A DNA stretch of 64,000 bases, taken from an uncultured Parabacteroides sp. (GTDB taxonomy: Bacteria; Bacteroidota; Bacteroidia; Bacteroidales; Tannerellaceae). Under the pieces are notes generated by a model. It saw only the letters and a program-made list of their open reading frames with translations, made no database searches and was not told the origin of the DNA. The number at the start of each line of letters is the position of its first letter. The stretch's first letter is position 1. The stretch spans positions 1-64,000 of the forward strand of contig NZ_CAJJWO010000028.1 in the NCBI RefSeq assembly GCF_905196875.1, read 5' to 3'. The position numbers and the translations under genes are program-made. Below, in pieces: positions 6,801 to 16,047 of the stretch.

Positions 6801-9200
6801 ATGAAAAACAAATGGTTGTGTGTCTCTTTTAGTTTAGTCCTGTTTGTTCAGGGGGCATTGTCCCAGAGCGAACCTTTGAAGATGTGGTATGATGAACCTG
6901 CTGATGAGTGGATGAAATCCCTGCCGATCGGAAACGGGCGTCTGAGTGGTATGGTGTTCGGTGGTGTTTCGAAAGAAACCGTTGCCCTGAATGAAATAAC
7001 GCTCTGGTCCGGTCAGAAGAATGAAGCACAGGAAAAGCCTTTCGGAAAGGAGGAACTCAGGAAACTTCAGCAAATGTTCCTCGACGGAAAGTTGGAAGAG
7101 GGGAACGCGATCGCTTCGGAGAAGCTGGTCGGATCTCCTGCATCGTTCGGTACGCATGTGCCTTTCGGTGATATAGAGTTGCTTTTCGGGCAGGGAAATA
7201 CTGAAGTAAATAATTATAGTCGATCTCTCGATCTGAACAGTGGGATCTCTTCTGTTTCTTATGAACAGGGCGGGGTAACCTATACCCGGGAATATTTCTG
7301 TTCGAATCCGGCTGATGTGATGGTAATAAGGCTGACGGCTTCGCAGAAGGGTTCTCAGAATTTCGAGATATGTCTCAATCCGTTGCGTGAGTCTGCTATA
7401 ACAACAGAAAAGGATGCGATCTGTTTTACCGGACAAGTATCTTTCCCGACTTTCGGTCCCGGAGGTGTTAATTTTTACGGGCAGGTGAAGGTCTTGGCTA
7501 ACGGGGGAAGTATCCGGCAGAATAAAGAAAGTTTGTCTGTCGAAAATGCTGATGAAGTGCTTCTAATAGCTGATTTGCGGACTGATTATGTTCCCGGAAA
7601 TATGCAGGAGACGGTATTGTCGGCATTGAATAATGCGGAACGGAAAGGGTTCGATCGACTCAGGCAGGAGCATCGGGCTGACTTTAGCCGGTTGTTCGAC
7701 CGTGTCAGTCTCACCCTGGGAGGAGAAAAGAAAGAATCGTTGCCTACCGACGAACGGCTGAAATTATTGAAAGAAGGAGGAAACGACCCGGAACTGGCTG
7801 CTTTGTTTTTCCAGTACGGACGATATCTGCTGATCTCCGCTTCACGAGCGAATTCTCCGTTACCGGCCAATTTGCAGGGAATATGGAATGATAACCTGGC
7901 ATGTAATATGCAATGGTCGTGTGATTACCATCTGGATATCAATACGCAGCAGAATTACTGGGCGGCGAATGTAGGTAATCTGCAAGAATGTAATGTCCCG
8001 CTGTTCAATTATATAGAGTCGTTGGTTGAGGCCGGTGCTAAAACAGCGGCAACCGTCTATGGTTGTGAAGGTTGGGTGGCCCATACGATGGCGAATGTAT
8101 GGGGCTTTACGGCTCCCGGTTGGGGAACAGGTTGGGGGCTTCATCCGACGGGAGGGGCGTGGCTGGCCTCTCATATGTGGGATTATTATCGTTTTACGAA
8201 AGATGAGGTCTTTTTACTACGGGCTTATCCGGTGTTGAAGCAAACGGCTTTATTCTTCCTCGATTATATGATAGAAGATCCGGATAGCGGGCGGCTGCTG
8301 ACAGGGCCGTCCACCTCTCCGGAAAACTCTTTTAAGCGGAATGGAAAAGAAATGTCGCTTTCGATGATGCCGACCTGCGACAGGGTGATCGTCTACGAGA
8401 TACTGAACGCCTGCCAGCATGCGGCGGAGTTGCTTCAGGTGGATGATGAGTTCAGGGGACGGATAATCGATGCCATCGACAGACTGCCTGCTTTTGAAAC
8501 CGGTAAGTACGGACAGATACAGGAATGGTCGGAGGATTTTGAAGAAGCAGTGCCTAACCACCGGCATACCAGTCATTTGCTGGCTTTATATCCTTACAGT
8601 CAGATATCGGTGGAGCAGACTCCGGAGTTGGCAAAAGCGGCTGCTGTGTCGATAGACAGGCGTTTGAATGCACCTGGCTGGGAAGATGTAGAGTGGAGCC
8701 GGGCCAATATGATCAACTTCTATGCCCGGTTGAAAGAGGGACAGAAAGCATACGAAAGTGTGCTGGGGCTGATTAATGAGCTGAGTCGTGAGAATATGTT
8801 GACAATTTCTCCGAAAGGGATAGCCGGTGCGCCGACGGATATCTTTGTATTCGATGGTAATGAAGCTGGTGCTGCCGGTATTGCCGAGATGTTACTCCAG
8901 AGCCATGAAGAGTATGTAGAGCTATTGCCCGCTCTTCCGGATGCGTGGGGTTCGGGCAGCTATGTGGGACTTTGTGCACGCGGCGGTTTTGTGGTGGACC
9001 TGTCGTGGAACAACCGGGCCGTGAAACATGTGCAGGTAACAGCTACAACCGATAACACATTGAAATTGAGACTTCCGGATCGGAATGGCCGGGAGAAATA
9101 CTATAAGAATAAAAAAGAGATCGATCCGGTAACCTTGCCTTTCGGTATTGTACGGATCGGTTTGCAGAAAGGTGATCTTTTTGAAGTAGTTTACGATTGA
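6801..9200 (+). CDS. Glycoside hydrolase family 95 (alpha-L-fucosidase type)
   Basis: 799 residues, the normal GH95 length, with a signal peptide (about residues 1-21) for export. Order: N-terminal beta-sandwich opening with LKMWYDEPADEWMKSLPIGNGR and the family motif ALNEITLWSG, then the (alpha/alpha)6 barrel with LPANLQGIWND and HLDINTQQNYW, and a C-terminal beta domain. GH95 enzymes invert and release alpha-1,2-linked fucose (some release galactose) from host glycans and plant xyloglucan. The barrel motif reads D-I-N where some characterised members carry N-x-N water-activating residues; I cannot align well enough to judge the effect. No SusC/SusD pair lies nearby, so it is not part of a full glycan-utilisation locus here. 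Confidence 0.9.
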   Translation: MKNKWLCVSFSLVLFVQGALSQSEPLKMWYDEPADEWMKSLPIGNGRLSGMVFGGVSKETVALNEITLWSGQKNEAQEKPFGKEELRKLQQMFLDGKLEEGNAIASEKLVGSPASFGTHVPFGDIELLFGQGNTEVNNYSRSLDLNSGISSVSYEQGGVTYTREYFCSNPADVMVIRLTASQKGSQNFEICLNPLRESAITTEKDAICFTGQVSFPTFGPGGVNFYGQVKVLANGGSIRQNKESLSVENADEVLLIADLRTDYVPGNMQETVLSALNNAERKGFDRLRQEHRADFSRLFDRVSLTLGGEKKESLPTDERLKLLKEGGNDPELAALFFQYGRYLLISASRANSPLPANLQGIWNDNLACNMQWSCDYHLDINTQQNYWAANVGNLQECNVPLFNYIESLVEAGAKTAATVYGCEGWVAHTMANVWGFTAPGWGTGWGLHPTGGAWLASHMWDYYRFTKDEVFLLRAYPVLKQTALFFLDYMIEDPDSGRLLTGPSTSPENSFKRNGKEMSLSMMPTCDRVIVYEILNACQHAAELLQVDDEFRGRIIDAIDRLPAFETGKYGQIQEWSEDFEEAVPNHRHTSHLLALYPYSQISVEQTPELAKAAAVSIDRRLNAPGWEDVEWSRANMINFYARLKEGQKAYESVLGLINELSRENMLTISPKGIAGAPTDIFVFDGNEAGAAGIAEMLLQSHEEYVELLPALPDAWGSGSYVGLCARGGFVVDLSWNNRAVKHVQVTATTDNTLKLRLPDRNGREKYYKNKKEIDPVTLPFGIVRIGLQKGDLFEVVYD

Positions 9201-9219
9201 CAAGATGCCTGGTGCCGGA

Positions 9220-10185
9220 TTAATCCAGCATCAGGCTCATATAAGCTTCCCGGTGAGGGTATCCCATCACTATTCGTGTGAAAGTCCGGATATCCTGCTC
9301 TTTCAATAATTTTTCCGATACCGGTGCATCCTTATGGGTGGACAGCCAGTGATGCATCAGCCGTTCCGTATCGATCACGCGGGCCATTCCCATCGGGTGT
9401 GTTCCGGGAATTATGGGTGGTGTCTTATAGACAGCTTTCTTTACGTTGTTTTGTAGTGTCGCTTCCTGAAGCAGGAGGTTGGCAACCCGGTCGTCGTCGT
9501 AAAGAAACTCCTTTATATACAGTTGACGATCGGCTTCCGGTATGCCGTCGGTGTGATCGGGAGGCAGCACAAAGGCTATTCCGACAGGTTGTTCCTGCTC
9601 ATCCAATGCTGTGAGCATTTGTCCGCCGTCCAGTTGCAGGTCGCGCAGGATAGTGATGAAATCATCCTGCGTATGCAGTACACAGCAAGGGCGTCGGCGC
9701 ATGTGCTTGTCGAAGAATTTGTACAGGAGGTCTATCGAAGGCACTTCGGGCGGAACAACCGTCAGCTTCGGTGCCCATACCGGTTCTGCAGGGCGGACAT
9801 ATATCTCTTCAGAGTAGTCGAATGCCTCCGTATAACCTTGTTCCCGGTAATAATCGAATAACCAGGGATCGGCCGGGATCAGTGCTGTAACCGCTACCGA
9901 CCGGTATTTCATTTCCTCGAATGCGTTTTGGATGAGTTGTTTCATCAAGCCTTTTCCGCGCATAGAGGGGAGGGTGCAGGCTCCCGAAATATAAGCTACG
10001 GATATTTCCGTTCCGTAGTATGTCATGGTGTAGGGCAGCATCTGCAGGGCAGACACCACCTGACCGTCCTTTTCTATCACCAGGGTGTTTTCTTCTTTAT
10101 ATACCCGGTCGAAATAAAGGCGTATAAATTCTTCCGTATCATTAAACGAGAGACGCCACAGATCGATTACTTGTTGCTTGTTCAT
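9220..10185 (-). CDS. GNAT-family acetyltransferase (Eis/Acetyltransf_9-like)
   Basis: 321 residues. The N-terminal half is a GNAT domain with the acetyl-CoA loop in the stretch ACTLPSMRGKGLMKQLI (residues ~85-101) preceded by the beta-4 strand ISVAYISG. The C-terminal half resembles the sterol-carrier-like extension of Eis-type enzymes. Substrate unknown. Its start overlaps the end of the DUF2156 gene by 44 bases in another frame, so the two minus-strand genes form one operon. It converges with GH95, with only 19 bases between stop codons and no obvious terminator. Confidence 0.78.
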   Translation of the reverse strand: MNKQQVIDLWRLSFNDTEEFIRLYFDRVYKEENTLVIEKDGQVVSALQMLPYTMTYYGTEISVAYISGACTLPSMRGKGLMKQLIQNAFEEMKYRSVAVTALIPADPWLFDYYREQGYTEAFDYSEEIYVRPAEPVWAPKLTVVPPEVPSIDLLYKFFDKHMRRRPCCVLHTQDDFITILRDLQLDGGQMLTALDEQEQPVGIAFVLPPDHTDGIPEADRQLYIKEFLYDDDRVANLLLQEATLQNNVKKAVYKTPPIIPGTHPMGMARVIDTERLMHHWLSTHKDAPVSEKLLKEQDIRTFTRIVMGYPHREAYMSLMLD

Positions 10186-11101
10186 CTTGTTTATTGTTTT
10201 GCGTTTTCTTTATTGCGGCGTTTTTCTCCAATAGTATGACCGGGTTATAGGAAAGTTTTGCTTTGCGTAGTCCGGGGATACCCAGGTCTTCCTCCCGGTT
10301 GACGTAGGTGAACTGTTCCGGCAGGCGGGATGCGAATTCCTGGTTGATAACCGTATAGGCCCCTTCGTAGTCGACATCGGCCTTTTCCACATGTACCCCG
10401 AAAGTATCGTGGTTGATCGGTGCTCCGAATGTAAAGGCTATTACTTTTCCATCGACGAGCAGGGCGCCGCCTAACAGTCCGAGTTCGTCGAAATGATTGA
10501 GGGCGTAGGTCATGGAAATACGTTCGTAATTCAGATCTTCCGCGTCGTCTTCCGTACGGTTGGCTTTATACCAGGTACATTCCAGCTTCAGGCACTGGGG
10601 GATCAGTTCCGGAGTGATAGGGGAATATTTGTACTCATATCTCTTCTTGAAATTGTTGATATGGTTGCGTTTGGACTGATACTTCTTACCTTTCAGCAGT
10701 GCCAGGTCTTCACGCAGGTAGATATAGTCGAAATAATCCCGTTCGGGGATGTAAAAGAATCCTCCGGGTAATGCTTTTTCAAGCATTTCTTTGGCGTCGG
10801 GAGTCACCCCCAGCATACATAGCGGATGGCCGTGTTCCTGTGAATCGGCCTCCAGCAATTCCAGCGCATACCGCAGGTCGCCTTCTCCTGCCGGGGTCAT
10901 ATAAACAACCCTGCTTTTGTTTTCTATCCGGAAACGGATCAGTAAGAATCCGTCGACCACGGCGAACTCCGTGTCGTACAGAAAACACCAACTGCAAATG
11001 TTGGCAAAAGAGTAATCGCAATTGCGATAATTATGAGGATAGGTAAAGGAGGTAATTGTCTCCTTATCCTCTATAGTAATTGGTTTAAAAGGAATCTTCA
11101 T
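10142..11101 (-). CDS. DUF2156 protein (phosphatidylglycerol lysyltransferase-like)
   Basis: 319 residues of the DUF2156 family, which shares the double-GNAT fold of the MprF C-terminal domain (aminoacyl transfer from tRNA to lipid). Family-like motifs are KGKKYQSKRNHINNF in the centre, LNHFDELGLLGGAL, and the C-terminal INQEFA...YVNREEDLGIPGLRKAKLSYNP. No membrane segment is present, so it is a soluble version. It leads the two-gene minus-strand operon; the divergent 196-base gap to the AraC gene at 11298 must hold its promoter. Confidence 0.82.
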   Translation of the reverse strand: MKIPFKPITIEDKETITSFTYPHNYRNCDYSFANICSWCFLYDTEFAVVDGFLLIRFRIENKSRVVYMTPAGEGDLRYALELLEADSQEHGHPLCMLGVTPDAKEMLEKALPGGFFYIPERDYFDYIYLREDLALLKGKKYQSKRNHINNFKKRYEYKYSPITPELIPQCLKLECTWYKANRTEDDAEDLNYERISMTYALNHFDELGLLGGALLVDGKVIAFTFGAPINHDTFGVHVEKADVDYEGAYTVINQEFASRLPEQFTYVNREEDLGIPGLRKAKLSYNPVILLEKNAAIKKTQNNKQDEQATSNRSVASLV

Positions 11102-11297
11102 CGTTTTTCTTTTTGTCGTGCAAATATAAAACTAAAAAGGATGCACGAATGTTCAGAGTGAAAATAATAGTTGTTATCATAAAATGTTCTTAAGATGGTT
11201 TTAACTAAAGATAAAATCCTACTGTATAATAAACTAATAATGACGTTTGTATGTTTACCCGATACTTAATTTATACGCTAAAAATAGTAATTAAAAA

Positions 11298-12104
11298 ATG
11301 AAAACAGAAAGAATATTACCCGTTGATCTTTACAATACGGTGTCGACACCCGAGCTAACGCTTGAAAGTTCGCTGAAGATTCTATATGTAAAAGATGGTG
11401 AAAACTGTAAGTTGCTTCCGTTGGACTCGGGTACATTGGCCGTGATCTGTACCGGGGGAACTTTCAGTTGCCAGGCTATGCATCAGGTTTATGATGTAAC
11501 TGCAGGACAGCTTCTATTGGTTGGCAGTGATGATGTAACAGAGATAAAATCTTTCCAGTCTACCGGGTTTACCGGTATAATCGTTTATGTATCCGAAGAG
11601 TTACTTATTAACCGGCAACGTCTTGTTTACCGAGATATCCCTTCCGACGAAATCGAAGAGACGAGGACTTATCTGAGACTGATCGAATCACAAATCGAGC
11701 AGATGAAAGAGATGCGTGCGAAAGTAGTGGAGTCGTTGCTGCGCGCTTTGATCATAAATCTGCAACAGGGAAAATCGGTCTCGGAAGTGCCCAAAACAGA
11801 AAATTCACTCTTTTTTCAACAATTTGCGACCTTAATTAGCCGATATCACCATTCTCCTGCGTACTTTTACGCAGAAAAGTTAGGGATCACTTCGCAGGAA
11901 CTGAATATCCGGTGTAAGCAAGGTGCGGGAATATCGGCTGCCGAATGGATCAGTGAGTTCGTATTGCTGGAAGCAAAAGACTTGTTGTCGAAAACCCGCC
12001 TGCGTCCTTCGCAGATTGCTACGATGCTGGGTTTTGCCAACCACGATACTTTTTCCCGTTGGTTCCGCAGGAATACGGGGGAGATCCCTACCGAATGGAG
12101 GTAA
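11298..12104 (+). CDS. AraC-family transcriptional regulator (1)
   Basis: 268 residues. The N-terminal cupin-like part (about 20-110) is a ligand or dimer domain; the C-terminal AraC HTH (about 175-268) has the first helix-turn-helix YHHSPAYFYAEKLGITSQELN and the conserved second one, RPSQIATMLGFANHDTFSRWFRRNTG. It lies 9 bases before a second AraC gene, and both precede the rclA-like gene on the same strand. In Escherichia coli the AraC-type RclR activates rclA in response to reactive chlorine, so a similar role is possible but not shown by sequence. Confidence 0.85.
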   Translation: MKTERILPVDLYNTVSTPELTLESSLKILYVKDGENCKLLPLDSGTLAVICTGGTFSCQAMHQVYDVTAGQLLLVGSDDVTEIKSFQSTGFTGIIVYVSEELLINRQRLVYRDIPSDEIEETRTYLRLIESQIEQMKEMRAKVVESLLRALIINLQQGKSVSEVPKTENSLFFQQFATLISRYHHSPAYFYAEKLGITSQELNIRCKQGAGISAAEWISEFVLLEAKDLLSKTRLRPSQIATMLGFANHDTFSRWFRRNTGEIPTEWR

Positions 12105-12113
12105 TAATATATA

Positions 12114-12974
12114 ATGTACAGGAATACCATGAATTTATTATTTGAAAACAGCAAGATCAAAGGAAAAGTAATTTTATCGGATTCGCTGGATACTAACCCG
12201 GCTTTATTGAAAGACAAAACATTGTATAAGTTTATTTGGGTTGTTTCCGGTCGGCTTGAACTGGATGTCGACCATCAGACTGTCGTGCTGAATGGCGGAC
12301 AGTTGCTTACTTTGTCTCACCTGCATCATCTGGAATTTATCCGGGTGGACGGAACCTATCTGGCATTGATGTTCAATAGTAATTTCTATTGTATCTATGG
12401 TAATGATCACGAAGTTTCGTGCAACGGCCTGTTGTTTCACGGATCTTCGCATGTTGTGGTATTCGACCTGTCTGACGAAGAACGGCGTAGGATCGATACG
12501 CTGACAGGTATTATGCGCGAGGAATTCGAGAGTCGCGACCATCTGCAGGAAGAAATGCTTCGTGTTTTGCTGAAACGCTTTATTATATTATGTACGCGTG
12601 TGGCAGAAAACCGGCAGGGGGTGAGAAAGGAGAACGGGATGCAGTTTGAGACGATCCGCAAGTTCTATGTATTGGTCGACACCTGGTTCAAGGAAAAGAA
12701 GCAAGTTCAGGAATATGCCGATATGCTGAATAAATCTCCCAAAACATTGGCGAACCTGCTGGCGACTTACCAGCAACCTTCGGCTATCCGTATTATCCAC
12801 AACCGGATACAGGCCGAAGCGGAACGTTTGTTGCTCTACACTACCAAAAGTTCCAAAGAGATTGCTTTGTCGTTAGGATTTGAAGACCAGGCGACCTTCA
12901 GCCGGTTTTTCAAAAATACGACGGGAATGAGTACAACTGAATACCGGAAGAAGAATAAGATCATCAAAGAATAG
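12114..12974 (+). CDS. AraC-family transcriptional regulator (2)
   Basis: 286 residues with a cupin-like N-terminal half and a C-terminal AraC HTH: YADMLNKSPKTLANLLATY, then SSKEIALSLGFEDQATFSRF and FKNTTGMSTTEYRKKN. It follows AraC 1 by 9 bases; the two are only distantly similar. A later ATG (12129) could be the true start. Between this gene and the rclA-like gene lie 194 bases with a perfect palindrome (13117-13130). It likely regulates itself or the downstream redox operon; which ligand it senses is unknown. Confidence 0.82.
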   Translation: MYRNTMNLLFENSKIKGKVILSDSLDTNPALLKDKTLYKFIWVVSGRLELDVDHQTVVLNGGQLLTLSHLHHLEFIRVDGTYLALMFNSNFYCIYGNDHEVSCNGLLFHGSSHVVVFDLSDEERRRIDTLTGIMREEFESRDHLQEEMLRVLLKRFIILCTRVAENRQGVRKENGMQFETIRKFYVLVDTWFKEKKQVQEYADMLNKSPKTLANLLATYQQPSAIRIIHNRIQAEAERLLLYTTKSSKEIALSLGFEDQATFSRFFKNTTGMSTTEYRKKNKIIKE

Positions 12975-13116
12975 CCAAATCGCCAACTATTCAGGAAAAA
13001 TAACCATTCCCTTAACCGCCTGCATTCTCTATTTTTGCATTGTCACCTTTGCTATCAAGGCGGGTGATAGATAATAAATATCAGAATATAGATAAAATAT
13101 TACGAACAATTAGGTT

Positions 13117-13130
13117 AAAACAGCTGTTTT
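13117..13130. promoter_or_regulatory. 14-bp perfect palindrome, possible operator
   Basis: AAAACAGCTGTTTT is a perfect palindrome about 40 bases before the rclA-like start. It could be a dimeric-regulator operator for the redox operon. AraC-type proteins usually bind direct repeats, so the binding partner is open. Confidence 0.35.
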
Positions 13131-13168
13131 GTTTATAGCTTAGTCTAAAAAAAGAGGAGGATTGTAGG

Positions 13169-14545
13169 ATGAAAAAGTACGATGCAATTATCATAGGGTT
13201 TGGTAAAGCCGGTAAAACACTTGCCGCAGAGTTGGGAAACAGAGGATGGAATGTTGCTATTATCGAGCGTTCGTCCGGAATGTACGGAGGAACCTGTATC
13301 AATATCGGTTGTATCCCGACGAAAAGGTTGGTGCATATGTCGAAAGTCATATCCTATCGTAAACCTTCTTCCTTCGAACAGTATGCCGAAGAGTTCCGCC
13401 AGGCAATTGCTGGGAAAAGGGAACTTACCGCAGCTCTGCGTAAAAAGAATTTCGACAATCTCGACTCGAAAGACACCGTGACTGTCTATACAGGCGTCGC
13501 CTCTTTCCATTCCCCTCATGAAATAGAAGTAAAAGCAGGTAATGAAACCCTCCTTCTGGAAGGCAAAAAGATATTTATCAATACGGGAGCATCTACTATC
13601 ATCCCGCCCATCAAAGGTATAGAAGGAAATCCGTTTGTCTATACCAGTACCTCGATCATGGAATTAGATAAACTACCCCGTCGGTTGGTGATTGTCGGAG
13701 GCGGTTATATCGGTCTGGAATTTGCATCTATGTTTGCCGGTTTCGGTTCGGAAGTGATCGTATTGGAGGGGGGAGACAAGTTTATTGCCCGTGAGGACCG
13801 CGACATTGCCGATGCGGTAAAAACGGTACTCGAAAAGAAAGGAATCACTATCCATTTGAATGCTTTGGTACAGTCGATTGAACACAATGACACCGGAGCT
13901 GTTATAACATATAAAGAGAAAGAAGGAAACGAAGTACAACTTCCCGCCGACGCTGTGCTGCTGGCAACCGGACGCCGTCCGAACACCACAGACCTGCATC
14001 CGGAAGCTGCGGGGATAGAGATCTCCGACCGGGGAGCCGTTATTGTGGACGATCATCTGCGCACCAATGTTCCGAATATATGGGCAATGGGCGATGTAAC
14101 CGGCGGTCTTCAATTTACCTATATTTCTCTGGACGATTATCGCGTGATAAAAGACCAGTTGTTCGGCAACGGACAGCGTACGAAGGATGACCGTGTGGCG
14201 GTTGCCTACTCGGTATTTATCGATCCCCCGCTGTCGCGCATCGGGATGGGCGAGGAAGAGGCGTTACGTTCCGGAAGGAAAATAAGCATTGCGCGGATTC
14301 CGGCTGCTGCATTCCCGCGGACACGTACCTTCGAACAGACGGATGGCCTATTGAAAGCTATCGTCGATACGGAAACAGGCGAGATACTGGGATGTACACT
14401 TTTCTGCGCCGAGTCGACTGAGGTGATTAATACTGTATCGCTGGCGATACGTGCCGGAAAAGATTATACATTTCTGCGGGACAGTATTTATACACACCCG
14501 TCGATGAGCGAATCGCTGAACGATTTGTTCGCATTGATAAAATAG
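13169..14545 (+). CDS. rclA: RclA-like FAD/NAD(P) disulfide oxidoreductase
   Basis: 458 residues of the class I pyridine nucleotide-disulfide oxidoreductase family, strongly RclA-like along its length. It shows the FAD motif IIIGFGKAGKTLAAELG, the redox pair GGTCINIGCIPTK (Cys43, Cys48), the NAD motif GGGYIGLEFASMFAGFG, a second FAD motif IWAMGDVTGGLQFTYISLDD, and the C-terminal interface THPSMSESLNDLF. RclA is a cytosolic flavoenzyme (reported to reduce Cu(II)) that protects against hypochlorous acid. It is followed 29 bases later by gnd, zwf and pgl, which make NADPH. GAGGAGGAT at 13154-13162 is a strong ribosome site. Confidence 0.85.
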   Translation: MKKYDAIIIGFGKAGKTLAAELGNRGWNVAIIERSSGMYGGTCINIGCIPTKRLVHMSKVISYRKPSSFEQYAEEFRQAIAGKRELTAALRKKNFDNLDSKDTVTVYTGVASFHSPHEIEVKAGNETLLLEGKKIFINTGASTIIPPIKGIEGNPFVYTSTSIMELDKLPRRLVIVGGGYIGLEFASMFAGFGSEVIVLEGGDKFIAREDRDIADAVKTVLEKKGITIHLNALVQSIEHNDTGAVITYKEKEGNEVQLPADAVLLATGRRPNTTDLHPEAAGIEISDRGAVIVDDHLRTNVPNIWAMGDVTGGLQFTYISLDDYRVIKDQLFGNGQRTKDDRVAVAYSVFIDPPLSRIGMGEEEALRSGRKISIARIPAAAFPRTRTFEQTDGLLKAIVDTETGEILGCTLFCAESTEVINTVSLAIRAGKDYTFLRDSIYTHPSMSESLNDLFALIK

Positions 14546-14574
14546 TAGAAACAAAATATAAAATAGAAAAGAAC

Positions 14575-16029
14575 ATGAAAAAAGCAGATATCGGACTGAT
14601 CGGTCTTGCCGTAATGGGTGAGAACCTGGCTCTGAATATGGAAAGCAAAGGTTTTACCGTTGCTGTATATAATCGTAACTTTCCCGGTGAGGAAGGAGTA
14701 GTTGACCGTTTTGTGAATGGCCGTGGTAAAGGCAAGAATTTTATCGCTACCCATTCGATCGAAGAACTGACGGAAGCCGTAAAGCGTCCGCGTATCATCA
14801 TGATGATGATCAAGGCCGGTGCGCCGGTCGACGAAATGATTGAACAATTATTGCCTCATATGTCGCCGGGCGATGTAATCATCGACGGAGGTAACTCAGA
14901 CTTTCACGATACGGAACGCCGCGTGAAGGAAGTGGAAGCAAAAGGTCTGTACTTTATTGGTTCGGGTATCTCGGGCGGTGAGGAAGGAGCTTTGCACGGT
15001 CCTTCCGTTATGCCGGGCGGTTCTCCCGAAGCATGGCCGATCGTAAAGGATATCCTGCAGGGTATCGCTGCCAAGCTGGATGACGGTACGCCTTGTTGCC
15101 AGTGGATCGGGCGGGGAGGAGCCGGACATTTCGTGAAAATGGTCCATAACGGTATCGAATATGGGGATATGCAATTGATCTCTGAAGCGTACTCATTGCT
15201 GAAAAACCGCAAAGGACTCGACAATGATGAAATGTCGGTCGTATTCGAGGAATGGAATAAAGGGGAACTGGACAGCTTCCTGATCGAGATTACAAAGAAT
15301 ATCCTCCGTTTCCGTGATGAAGACGGCAAGCCGTTGCTGGATAGAATACTGGATGTGGCCGGACAAAAGGGAACAGGAAAGTGGAGTGCTATTGCTGCTA
15401 TGGATGAGAGCGATCCGCTGACTTTGATCACTGAAGCCGTATATGCCCGTCTGCTGTCGGCTCTTTATACTGAACGCGAAAAAGCTTCCGGTTTGTATCC
15501 CGAACCTGTCGAGTTGGGAGAGAACCTGTTCGTCGAAGAAATACGTCAGGCCTTGTATGCCTCCAAACTGATCTCGTATGCCCAGGGATTTTCCCTGATA
15601 CGCCGTGCCTCCGAGCATTATGGTTGGGATCTGGATTACGGAACTATTGCACAGATATGGCGTAAGGGATGTATCATCCGTTCTGTATTCCTGCAGAAGA
15701 TAACGGAAGCATACCGTAAGAATCCTAAGTTGGAGAACTTGTTGTTTGACGACTTTTTCCGTACGAAGATACAGAAAGCGTTACCTTCCTGGCGTAAAGT
15801 CGTTGCCGAAGGTGCCTTAAGTGGAGTGCCCCTGCCGGCTATGAGTTCTGCCCTGAGCTATTTCGACGGATTGCGTACCATGCATTCGGCTGCTAACCTG
15901 ATCCAGGCACAGCGTGATTACTTCGGAGCCCATACCTATGAAAGAACCGACCGCGAACGTGGCCTCTTCTTCCATACCAACTGGACGGGTGAAGGTGGAA
16001 ATACCGTTTCAGGGACTTATAATGCTTAA
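14575..16029 (+). CDS. gnd: 6-phosphogluconate dehydrogenase (decarboxylating)
   Basis: 484 residues, normal length. N-terminal Rossmann motif GLAVMGENLALNMESKGFTV with NADP-type YNR following, then GGNSDFHDTERR, the substrate motif SGGEEGALHGPSVMPGG and the catalytic region HFVKMVHNGIEYGDMQLI. It oxidatively decarboxylates 6-phosphogluconate to ribulose 5-phosphate with NADPH gain, in the cytosol. It sits between the rclA-like gene and zwf with gaps of 29 and 18 bases, forming one probable operon for the oxidative pentose phosphate branch. Confidence 0.96.
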   Translation: MKKADIGLIGLAVMGENLALNMESKGFTVAVYNRNFPGEEGVVDRFVNGRGKGKNFIATHSIEELTEAVKRPRIIMMMIKAGAPVDEMIEQLLPHMSPGDVIIDGGNSDFHDTERRVKEVEAKGLYFIGSGISGGEEGALHGPSVMPGGSPEAWPIVKDILQGIAAKLDDGTPCCQWIGRGGAGHFVKMVHNGIEYGDMQLISEAYSLLKNRKGLDNDEMSVVFEEWNKGELDSFLIEITKNILRFRDEDGKPLLDRILDVAGQKGTGKWSAIAAMDESDPLTLITEAVYARLLSALYTEREKASGLYPEPVELGENLFVEEIRQALYASKLISYAQGFSLIRRASEHYGWDLDYGTIAQIWRKGCIIRSVFLQKITEAYRKNPKLENLLFDDFFRTKIQKALPSWRKVVAEGALSGVPLPAMSSALSYFDGLRTMHSAANLIQAQRDYFGAHTYERTDRERGLFFHTNWTGEGGNTVSGTYNA

Positions 16030-16047
16030 CAAGTGGAGGATGTGAAG

